This document shows positions 37,722-49,700 of a DNA stretch of 64,000 nt, piece after piece. The notes below the pieces were generated by a model. It searched no databases. It saw only the letters and a list, made by a program, of their open reading frames with translations, and was not told the origin of the DNA. The DNA is taken from the NCBI RefSeq assembly GCF_000003815.2, contig NC_049980.1:2580566-2644565 (forward strand), in the 5' to 3' direction. This DNA is from Branchiostoma floridae (taxonomy: Eukaryota; Chordata; Leptocardii; Amphioxiformes; Branchiostomatidae). Made by a program: the position numbers and the translations under genes. The first letter of the stretch is position 1, and each line of letters starts with the position of its first letter.

Positions 37722-40700
37722 GTGAGAATTTTGTTTCCTTCTTACGTTGTTATTGATAATTTTAAAAAATCTTACCAATTTTTTTTTTTTGGCTTTTTAC
37801 GTTTCGTAACTAGTACCCATAAAAAACTTTGTGTTGCTGTCATAATGTGGTAAGTGCAATTATAACAATAGAACACTAATACCAATCTATTTCTTTGTTG
37901 TCGTATTCAAAAATTACTAGAAGATGAACATGAAAACTATGTCTATGTCATGGCACACAAAATCGCAGATAGTGAATATATTTAGAGCCCTCCCATCCCT
38001 CTTTTTTGTTGTTGACATTTTGCTGAATTTGTGCAATGGGATTTTTGTTAGAATTAGGAAAATAGTAATAGTGATTTATAAAAATCAGTAATCAGTACTA
38101 GACAGGTAACATTTGCAAGCAAATACAGAATGTTACCTTCACATGGTCTAGCCTAGCATTTCTACCAGGAAGGGTAAACTGAAATAGTTGCAGATGTTGA
38201 CACAGGATAAGACAAGAAGGTACAAATAAATGTTGATAATTTTTTATCTGTAACGTTATGCATCTTGAATAATGAACACAACGTCTAATATTGTTCCACA
38301 CAGGGTTTCTCATCATCATCTCATCTCAGTCCCATAGCTACAAGCCACAGGGCAGTCTGTCTGTCCATAAAGGTTCTCCATATTTCTGACGGTCGTCAAC
38401 AGGGTTTACTCGACGACATTTAGCGTGGGGAAGACGGCCGTCTGCGGGAGGGTCAGGGCCTAGGAATTTTTTTTCAGCCTCACGTGAGACAAGAAGCACA
38501 CACAGTCACAATTTTATTGTCAAAAGGAAGCCAAAATATTATAGAATTGAATTCTCGTTTCTGTCTTCTTGAATTAGACTAACTTTGAATAGAGCAAAAT
38601 TAAAACAAGCCTACCAAGTTACGGCACACTGTCTAGCGTAGCACAAAAATCGGAAGGTACATTCACAAAAACGTCTCACAGAGTTTGCCGCTTGTACTAC
38701 GCAGCGCGAAGGGTTCTCCTCAGCATGCTCTGTCACACTTTTACGTTTTCTATAATATACCCAGTGTGAAATCGAAGGCTACACAATCCTATTTATGTCG
38801 CAGTAATAGCGCGGCGCGATCGCCGTCTAGTGGTTACCAACTACTGTAAATCGCACAAATTCATAGAAACAGCTGGTTAGCGTAATCGCTAAAATTGCCA
38901 CAAATCTATTATATTCGTTCACGTCACGCAGTTGACAGATACTCTCAGTGCTGAAATTGATATGGCTACCCCTGCACACTCCATGTAATCTTCACAGTAC
39001 GCAGCTCTTCTCCGCTATATGCTTCCTCCGCTATATGATTCCTGTCAATCTGTGTAAATTCATTCATATTTGAACGGCTCGATCATTTTTTTCAGAGTCC
39101 GCAATTCACATTTCATAAATTTCTTTTAATTTTTAGCAAACAATTTTGATTTACGTTTGATGTACGTAGTTTGTTTATGCCCTCATTATCAACACGTGCC
39201 GCCCGGCACACTTCGAACCCGTCCGCCTGTCAATCATGCAAACTTTAAGGGGTTAGGTTTCTGCTACACTAAACTTTCGCGTTGACTTTGTGCCTGGGGT
39301 TTTGTGCTGTGCCGGCCACTCCCACCGTGTATAAAGCTGCACGTAGCTTAATTGTAATGTACCCAGCTGACTTCGTTTCCGTGCTCCACTTACTTGCTGG
39401 GGACCAACGCAGCGCTGTGGTAACTTACATGATGAACAACAAGGTGAAAGGAATGACCGTGACCTAAGATGGGGCGGGCGTTCCACGCTGCAGTTAATCA
39501 TGTTTGTTCAAGGTCAGTTTAATAGCGAAATAAACTCATCAAGTCCATCGTTTTTGTTTCACATACCTTTATGTCTCAGGCGTAAAACTTTGAGTTTTTT
39601 TATGTAACCGCCGGCGACACGCAGTGACCTTGCGTCTAACGTAGTCATGTGTTTCTTTTTGCTCAAATGTTTTTTTTTTCTACTCAAAAATCGGTTAACT
39701 AGAACCGTGACACCATTCCGTGTTTCATTTGGACGACAGCTCTATGCATGGACTTGAGTAAACGTTCCTATTCAGTACTGTGGATAAAAACGAACAGGTC
39801 TCGCTACATTTTTATGATTATATGTCAGTTACTTATAATGTCAGGAAACATCCAAAGAAATCCCCACGTTACCACATACACGTAGCGTTACCACAGTTAT
39901 TGGCCTGTCTGAGAAAATTGCACTAGTGCTAACGTTATTAGTTATTCTCTCTGAGTGCGTTTGTTCACCAATATTATCGCGCGGAGCACGCAACTCAACC
40001 TCGGCTTTTACAGAATCGTGAAAACACCAGTGGAATCAAAAGACGAGTGCTGGCGCACTACACACCGTGTGTGTTCTCGATTCTACGTAACTCAAACACA
40101 ACATAGAATTCTCGCCAGACCTTTTCAGCATAGCGGGCCGATACGCTGTCGGCTGGAAAAATGACGCTGTAAAAAGCCCGCTACGCTGCTTTTTCATCCA
40201 GCGTAGCGGCAAAACATGGGGAAAAAATAACAAAATATCGTAGTAAAAACACAAAAGCACGCGCCAAGCACGCGCCTCCGCTGTTTCAAGAAGTTATCAG
40301 CTCGAAGGGAGGTGTTTCAGAGCACCCGCCGTGCCGTTGTCTCGCAGCCCCTCCCACCCAGGATCGCCCTTGCGTTCGCGCGAAATGATTGTAAACAGAG
40401 GACTTGCCGCCACGAGTGACCAGCGGGGTGGGATCCCTCCCCGGAACAGCCAAAATGTATAAGATTTCCCGCGAAAGTCCTTATTTGGGGAGCGGGGTTG
40501 ATCAACACAAAGGCGCTTGCAACTAGTTGCGTCATTTCTTTTTCACCGCGGAAAATAGAATCAATTCTTTCTGACACATTTCTAGAGCAAGAGCGGGTCG
40601 CGTCCCCAAATTTCCTGTTCTAAATTTTGCGTGTGCCGGCCTTGCGTTCGTGCAAAAATGTAAACAGGGTAGCGAGTAGGCCTTGCCGCATGTGACCAGC

Positions 40701-43700
40701 GGGGTGGGATCCCTCCCCGGAACAGCCAGATTTCCCGCGAATGTCCTTATTTGTTGATCAACACAAAGGCTCTTACAACTGGTTGCGTCATTTCTTTTTC
40801 AGCGCGGAAAACAGAATCAATTCTTTCTGACATATTTCTAGAGCAAGACCGTCCGCGTTTCCAAATTTCCTGTTCTAAATTTGAAGCTCTTTGATTCGGC
40901 AATGTAAAATTCAAACCATCGTAAGTTTGTATGTAAAACCCGGGCATTTCCTTTCGGGGCCGGGGCTTTCGGGGGAGAAGCCTCGCCATGTGGCCCCGCC
41001 CACACCGTCGGCTTCCTTGTTACCAAGGCAGTGCACTTTTTCGCCCACTTCATCAAAGGCCGCCGCTGTTGGTTAGAGTTTCAAACAGCCGCGTGCCAGT
41101 TGACAGCGAACTTCATATGCTACGTGATTATTGCATTCCTTGGACTTCCCCACAGCGGTGCTTCTACAAAATATTTATTAGACTGTAACATTTATTCCCA
41201 CGTAACGTTACGTGTTTTATAGAATAGAATCTGACGCGGAACAGCGGTTTCGCCGGATATTTTCCTTGAAACAGGTCCGTTGGAATATCGTCTGACAGCG
41301 AGGCGGCGACGTAGGGATATAAGACCGTCAACAACAATCGCACGTCACGGCAGCGCAGCGAAGGTACTAGCGCTATAAAGAAGCGCTTCAGCTTCGGATG
41401 GCAAACTGGACGATAGTTATAAGTACTGTTGAGCTGAGTAAAGTTTGTTGTTTATGAGTTTTTAGTTGTCTTTGACTCTTTGACCCGAAATACTGCTATG
41501 TTAAACTGCTGAAAAGAAGTTAAGTGACTGCTACGATTATCGTAGATATGGCCCTAAAAACTGATAGAATAAGCCTTCTGATTAGCCTAAAATGCAAGAG
41601 CTTAAGGGGGGCTTCGTCTAAAGCAAGATGAAGTCATCATTTGACGGGCGGACACTTCCGTGTTGCGTAGCAGCGGTCGTTGACCTCGTTCGAACACCAT
41701 GTTCCATATCTCCCGGGCGGGTTCCATAGCTACCGGTCGTTGACCTCGGGTCCTTGGAACGTAGTTCCAAAGTTCTATTGGGGCTCGAAAGTTCGATTTT
41801 GTGTTAAAATTGCTAGTTTTTTCACCCTTTTTTGCCCCATAAAATCATTTTTTGGTATCTTTAGGGGACCAAATGACCAAGGTGCAGTGTCTTATGTGCA
41901 GACCTACCAGCTTGCTGAATTACGAGATATTCCAAGGTCTAGTTTCGGAGATATTCATGTTTTTTATTTGTGCGGAAAAGAAGAAGAAACAGAGCAAAAA
42001 CAGTATGTACCTTCTGTGAAGGTAACATAAATAGGTCTTGGCTACACAGTAAACGGACTCTACTCCACCCACCACCCCTCCATCCCTTAACAACATGGGT
42101 GGGTATCATTCTTTATCAATGAGTAGGCGTTAGCCGGTACAACGCGCCCAACAAATGTCACTGACACATGACCGGGGACAATTTTATCGTCTCCGGTTTC
42201 CGAGGCAATGCTTCACACGCATTTAACCGTCACTGTCTGTCTGCCATGGAATGGTTCAGCACTGTCAATATCAGGGGGAATGATGAAAGTTTTGTTTGAG
42301 CTCAGCTGGTTTGTTGTATGTATGTATAAGTGTGTTTGGGTCAGTTTGTTTGGGCTGTTTCAATACAGACTGTGTGTGTTAAGTCAATTGTTAAGGTACC
42401 CACGCATATTTGTGTGTACAACTTAAGTAACGCAGTAAATTTATGGCATTCTCCGGGCGGTCATTAAAGTGTCGTACAAAATTCGGCTGTCTTCCAACAG
42501 ATAAGATCTATGTCGTCAACATTGACTTCTGCTTTTAGCCTCGCAGAAGAATGAGAAAATAAAGTGGCCGTGACGACGCCTGACCATACCACAGTGACGC
42601 CATATCCGAGTGACGACATTTTTTCCGGTTTGTCTGTCGGCGAAAAATGAATGTTTGCCAGTCCCCCTTCCATGTTATGGTTATGAGGCTGCGTATACTC
42701 GTACAATGACAGTAAGCCAAGGTCACATTGTTGGCGCCATATTTGTTGCCGTTCTTTAGGGACGTACCATGTTATTGTGGGGGCGGAGTTAAGGCCTTTA
42801 GGCATTATAAGTAGACTAGCCCTTTTACCATGTTTACTTGCCACTTGTTCAACCACCACATTCAAACTTCTCACAAGAAACGTAAAAACTACAATAATTT
42901 CCCCTAATTCCAATCCCCACTAACCCCATTCCTATCATTCCTACATCAAAGAAAACATCAACTCCTTTTCGAGACCCCCATTTGGCCGAGTAAAATGTAG
43001 TAAATGTATTACGAAAGGCAATTAACTAGATAGCAATTTGCTAACTTGCTGTTTAGCACAGTAACAATAAAGAATCGTTCTGTTTCCCTGCTATACAAAC
43101 AGAAATAAAACTGTGATCAGCATATCTCACGAAATATCGTGTCAGCTGGATGGGAAAAAAAGAAGAATTGACCAAATAGGGACAAATAAGTTGCCATGGG
43201 ATTTCAGTCTTTTTTTTTTTTTAGTTTATCCAGCTATGCACCGGCCGGTAAGTTTGACTAGGCCAATTGACTCCTACTACTACTTTTATTCCTAACTTGG
43301 CCAAAGTAACCTATTACCATTAGGTCAGGCCGGAGTCTGGTAAAGACTGCCCATCTGTACAATGTACGTGATCAATGGATTCTACCGTTCTGATTGACAT
43401 GCACAGCACGTAGTTCAGACGTTGCGTGAGTATATGCCACCCCAAAGTGACTCCAATAATGTATCAATCAGTCATATCTGAACATCCTATATACTCTTAC
43501 AGCCTGGGACCGCCGCCAAACAAAACTGAACCACCTCAGGAACGCTTCCAAATGACACAAAAACTGATCNNNNNNNNNNNNNNNNNNNNNNNNNNNNNNN
43601 NNNNNNNNNNNNNNNNNNNNNNNNNNNNNNNNNNNNNNNNNNNNNNNNNNNNNNNNNNNNNNNNNNNNNCTATTTGGTTGATATCACTGTTTTTCCGTTC

Positions 43701-46700
43701 ACATATGGAGACTCGTAGAGACGAGTCTACTATTATACTGAGAGTGAGGTGATGACTATTGTGCGACCAAGTTTAAAAATGAATATTATTGATAAAGAAG
43801 TGTATTTTGTTAGTTTTGCGTGTTGTAAATCTGCTACTCTTCAAATTTTACTTTTGATATCATACATCATAACTCATAAAGTCATAGGTCATACAGATCC
43901 TGTTTTGTCGCTTAACGATCTCAATTCAGCGGGACATTAACAACCCAATGAACAATCTCAGTGGCCTTCGCCACAGAATCTTCTAGATATATCGATCTGT
44001 GAGTCCGCCGGACACTCTAGTGTACATCTCAGAGCTGATGTAAAGTATGCGTTAATATAACTGCACTGTTTTAAAGCTATCAGCACAATCATATAACAAT
44101 TAGGAAACAAAAGAACTCGACAGTGATGCTTGCTACAGTATGAAAAATAACTCGTTCGGCACAATAATGCAGGTGGACTTGAGGATAGTATCAGCTAGCC
44201 CAACATGCATAATTGAACGCAATCAATAATTTATTGTTGAACCTGATCAATGATTCAGCGGTCCAGTCGGTCACGACCATCCCTGGTGCGGAGGCGTCAG
44301 GTTTTTCTGTGATTCCCGTACAATCGACAATCTGTTGTTTTTTTTTGGGGGGGGGGGCATAATTACATTACAGTTGATGCAATGTACCACAATGGCATCA
44401 TAACTCAAGAATGTTTCAAAACATCTATATCTTTTAGTGTGAGTGAGTAACATCTGTATCCGCATAGCCGATATAACCACCCTTCGGCGTAACACGTCAG
44501 TTTCAAAGGCTAAATCGCTAATCGTGGACGAGCAAAGTCCTGGTATGCCCTGAGATGCGACTATAAGTCATTTGATAGATCCGACAAGTATGGAAATAAC
44601 TTGTTTGAGAAAGTCGCTTTTGTCTGTTTATGGAGGCTGTACTCAAAGGTCTATATTTTGAGCAGTGCTTTTTAACCTCCTTGGTTTGAGGTAGTCTCTA
44701 CCAGACTCCGGGGAGCTGGAAAACCACCACAAAGGTGACATCATTTTCAGTGGAAATCCAGAAGAGTGTAGCCAGCCAGCTGCAAATGCTTTAATGGCAG
44801 TTGTTAACCACAGTACTTGCAGACAAGCAATTACCTGGACAAGTACAGACCTTGATGGTGTACTTTTTCAAGGAGATGCACTATACACCTACATAAAACC
44901 ATCACTAAGATCTGGTGTGGAGTTCCTCTCCGTTGATGATATTCCAGACTATTTGCAACTTTACAACAATACTGTACGTGTATCAATAAAAGAGTCTTAC
45001 ACTGGAGACATATTTGCCACAAAAGCAGTCTATCCTTATTACACCTTAAAGAAAGCCCTAGAAGCAGCATTTGCTGANNNNNNNNNNNNNNNNNNNNNNN
45101 NNNNNNNNNNNNNNNNNNNNNNNNNNNNNNNNNNNNNNNNNNNNNNNNNNNNNNNNNNNNNNNNNNNNNNNNNNNNNCTCTTTTGTTCATTTCTCGGTTT
45201 TCCAGCGACCCGGAGTCTGGTAGAGACTAAGTTTGAGGTCATATACTGGCGCTTTCTCTGATGAAGTATGTAGGGATGATGTTCAGCACCGGAACCGATC
45301 CTGTCGTATAGGGTGTCTAACTGGCTCATATGTTAGAGTCATGTTAGGCCATATTGATTTGATTATATGGATGACATCCTCTGGGAACTCCAAAACTGAT
45401 GCGAGCGAGCGAATAAAAAAAAAAGTTTGGCAAAAAAAAAATTGCCTTCAGTATGAAATCAAAGTGGCCAGGAAGGTTGAACATAGGACTAAACACACAT
45501 AGTATGGTATACCAACAGTTAGGTGTAGAGACAAGTACATCATACGGGTGCAAAACATTTTTTTTGTCTTCTTGGACCAATTCGAAAAAAAAATAGACCT
45601 GAAAAACAGGTTTCGCTAATTACAAAATGGACAAAATGTCAGCAGGCATTTGAGGTCTTACCGGGGCCCAAGAAGACAACAAGAGCGAAGTCAAGTAGAG
45701 TTTATAATCAATTGTACCAGGTCCAGGTTCAGGTCCGGACCTGTAAAAGATCCTCTGGACCTGAATTTTCTGTACTGGTACCTCCCCCTACCAACAATAG
45801 ATATTTTTCCTTCTGTCCTTTCACATCTTATTCTTTGACTTTAGATTTATTTTGGCATTCTATGGCCTTAGTTATCTGTTTTCTGATACCTTTTTTTCAA
45901 TCTATGGAATATTTGTGCTCATTTTACAGCTGCTTTGCACAATTTATTGTGTGGTCAAAAACTTTTTTTTTTTGGAAATGGCCAAAAATTGGTGCGAGCG
46001 CGGATGTCATCCATATAATCAAATCAACATGGCCTTATGTACAGTAACAAGAGAGTCCATTCGGGAATAAAAATGGGTCATCTGTACGCGTTACGTTACG
46101 TTACGTTTATACACATTTCATGACATATAACGTAACGTAACGTAATGTAAAGCGTACAGATGACCCACCATTCTTCCCGCATGGACTCTCTTGTGTCTGA
46201 CCTTTTACGGGTTAGGTAAAAAGTCTAACAATGAACAAATATTTGTTCAGTGAGTCGGCTATAAAATGTAGGATAACTGGAAAACACATTAAATCTGCTA
46301 GCAAACTATACTTATTTTCCCCGAGTGTCTTTCGTGGGAAGCTAAGTTGCTCAAAAATCGATAAAAACTGTTCTACTATAGTAAAACATGGGTGCGGTAA
46401 AAGTGCACTATGTTAACAACGACCAATTTTTGTTGAGAGGACAACTTGTGGTAATACCAGGATGATCCCTGTACTCCCAGCCGTCCGACCGGTGGCTGCC
46501 TGACCCGGGAGGAGCTGACCCGGAACTAATCCTACATTTACCCAGCAGACCTCAGGGTCATATCTATTAGAATGTACCCCTTCAGAGAAACCAGCGGACC
46601 AAACAACAACAAAGGCAGCCCGGCCAGTCTGTTTGGCGATTCTTGAATATTTCTCAATCTGTGTCAATGAGATGCAAACACACAGTCTAACATGTAGTCC

Positions 46701-49700
46701 GAGGGACATGTTGCTGATGCGGAACTTTCTCCTCAGTGTGGCGTAGTTGCCATGGCGCAGAACTGTACATGTCCTCTAGCTGTGCAGTCTTTTGGAAGCA
46801 CGTTGTAGATTTGCCTGTTTAGAAACGTTATCATATATACTGGGTTAAAACACCGTGAAACCAAACATGACATGCTTGGATGTGTGAATAGAGTTTTCTC
46901 TGTGTCTGTTTGATATGTTTGATAAACAAAATTATCATATAGCCAGGGGACGTGGGCCAATCAGAAGGCCCCATTTCATGCTGGTTATGACGCCGTAACA
47001 GCCGTGCATTGAATTTTTGATTATCACATGTGTGATAAAACTTTTGAAAGTTTAAACCAATCAGGAGTACAGACAAACATGACGCTGGCCAATCAGAATG
47101 AGATATCCAGGAATCGTCCATCTGCCAAGATAGGGGAATAAGTACAGGCATGGCAGGGGGGATGGCTCCCTCTATTAACATCGGTAGTGCGTGTTTCTTT
47201 GTTCAAAGAAAACATTTGCTGTCTTAAAACAACATTGAATTACCTATAACATTTAAGACAATAAAATCTATTTCAAGTCATGTCCAATTTAAACTGCAAA
47301 TGGAAAATAAAATTATTTGCACCCCCGCCCATTCAAGTTCAGACGACAATAACACCACGGTCCGCCATTGAGTAGCGGTCATGGCGCTGGAGGACCAAAA
47401 TACTACCTTTCTTCGGAGAAGTCGTGTCTGGGTTCGTAGTGAATGAGATTCTCAAGAGCTGTGAAGCACAGGGATCCCGGAATACCTCAGGAAAGCCGGC
47501 AGAGATTTAGCGCCTGATACGAACGAACTCGACAAACTGGAGAATGGGCGAGTGGAGAAATACGGAGCGTGCAACAGTTTGTAACATAATGAATCGACTT
47601 TGTTCTTATTTTAAGTCTTGGAACAGAAATACATTTCACGTTCAAGTTTTATGTTGTTCAAATTCACTGTTCAAATGTATGTACTGAATAAAAGATGTAT
47701 GTTTTAGAAAAGAATTTGTCGCTCCCACTCAACTGGAAACTCTACTCTACTCTAATCTACTCTTAAATGGGTCAGTGTGGGTAGGCTATATGAAAAGAGG
47801 GTTAATGACTCACCCGCTCCTCGNNNNNNNNNNNNNNNNNNNNNNNNNNNNNNNNNNNNNNNNNNNNNNNNNNNNNNNNNNNNNNNNNNNNNNNNNNNNN
47901 NNNNNNNNNNNNNNNNNNNNNNNNNNNNNNNNNNNNNNNNNNNNNNNNNNNNNNNNNNNNNNNNNNNNNNNNNNNNNNNNNNNNNNNNNNNNNNNNNNNN
48001 NNNNNNNNNNNNNNNNNNNNNNNNNNNNNNNNNNNNNNNNNNNNNNNNNNNNNNNNNNNNNNNNNNNNNNNNNNNNNNNNNNNNNNNNNNNNNNNNNNNN
48101 NNNNNNNNNNNNNNNNNNNNNNNNNNNNNNNNNNNNNNNNNNNNNNNNNNNNNNNNNNNNNNNNNNNNNNNNNNNNNNNNNNNNNNNNNNNNNNNNNNNN
48201 NNNNNNNNNNNNNNNNNNNNNNNNNNNNNNNNNNNNNNNNNNNNNNNNNNNNNNNNNNNNNNNNNNNNNNNNNNNNNNNNNNNNNNNNNNNNNNNNNNNN
48301 NNNNNNNNNNNNNNNNNNNNNNNNNNNNNNNNNNNNNNNNNNNNNNNNNNNNNNNNNNNNNNNNNNNNNNNNNNNNNNNNNNNNNNNNNNNNNNNNNNNN
48401 NNNNNNNNNNNNNNNNNNNNNNNNNNNNNNNNNNNNNNNNNNNNNNNNNNNNNNNNNNNNNNNNNNNNNNNNNNNNNNNNNNNNNNNNNNNNNNNNNNNN
48501 NNNNNNNNNNNNNNNNNNNNNNNNNNNNNNNNNNNNNNNNNNNNNNNNNNNNNNNNNNNNNNNNNNNNNNNNNNNNNNNNNNNNNNNNNNNNNNNNNNNN
48601 NNNNNNNNTAATTGACGAAGGTCATACGAAGGTATGTCAGGTAAAGAACGAAACTTTAAGTGCATTCTTTGTAATCCCTCGGTGCAGAACGCGCTAGGGT
48701 CCCTGCCATGACTCTTCTTCCGTATTAAATATCCATCGATTGTTCACATTTGGGATGGAATAGCGACCAAAGGTCCTGTTTGCATTTTTATGTGCATTAT
48801 CTTTGTAGAAACGTCTAACGCCGCGCTAAACTGCGCGATCCTGTCGTGACTAACTCCCTCCCCTGGTTCACAGGAGCTGTACGACACCAAGAAGGCCTAC
48901 AAGGACGCCCAGGAGAACCTGCGACTTCGGGCGCAAGAACAGGACTTCAAGACACGCACACACGAACAGGTAAGAAAATGACTCAGTATGAAGACAGTTA
49001 GGATCGTTTTAACAAAACAAAACACCACGCGTAACGCCTTTGTCACATCGTCACATTGGCAACGACTTTCAACCGAAATTCTTGACCGCCAGAAATCCAC
49101 CGAATTTCAAATAGCGCCTTTTCCCAGAAAATCCACCTTGTTACATTATACCGAGCCCAGTGAACTGTTATCTCTAAATGTTATCTGATTCCTAGAATTA
49201 CACAGTGATCGGAAGGATGTGATTTACCAACTTGGTGGCTGTGAAACGTACAGTCCTACAGGCGATGCCATGTTGCTAGAAGACTGCTACTTTTGACAGG
49301 ATTTCGGAAGTTAATCCCGGACGGATCTCTCTTTGTCCAGATAAGACTTATCCCACTCAGCAGCTGTAGATGGTACACGGAGAAAAACACATCAATTGTC
49401 AAGCTTAATCGTTTGATTGTTCCCTGTCTTGTCTTGTCGTCCAGGAGGTGAAGGAGGTTCGGAAAGAGATCCTGAACATATCCGTGGAGCTGGAGAAACT
49501 GAGGAACGAGGTGAGTCGTCTTCGCTATCATTTTGTTTGTCGCAATCGGTAAGATGTTTGACCCAGGCTCCAGACGTAACAGGTTCAAAACCGCTGATGT
49601 GTCACCGATGCTGTGCCCTTAGGAAAGGCACTTGACAGGACTTTCCTCACTTCACTCAGGTGAAAATGATTACCTAGCTTTGGTTAGGGCCGACCCTCGG

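Larger units (their letters stand above)
37722..48873 (+). other. First intron region of the intermediate-filament/KASH gene
   Basis: 11 kb holding the 40.4-kb duplication, two transposable elements, a foldback and three gaps. I looked for a 61-nt helical exon beginning in phase 2 in the visible part and found none. At 47391-47459 a short frame (MALEDQNTTFLRRSRVWV) in good ATG context is unexplained. Confidence 0.6.

Noticed and set aside
41680..42030. Plus-strand frame of 116 codons
   Set aside because: No family resemblance; the start is in a locally repeated stretch (ggtcgttgacctcg twice).
42464..42913. Minus-strand frame of 149 codons
   Set aside because: No recognisable family and it lies in a repeat-bearing intron; a mobile-element relic cannot be excluded.
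47775..48697. Long frames across the N run
   Set aside because: They consist almost wholly of unknown bases.
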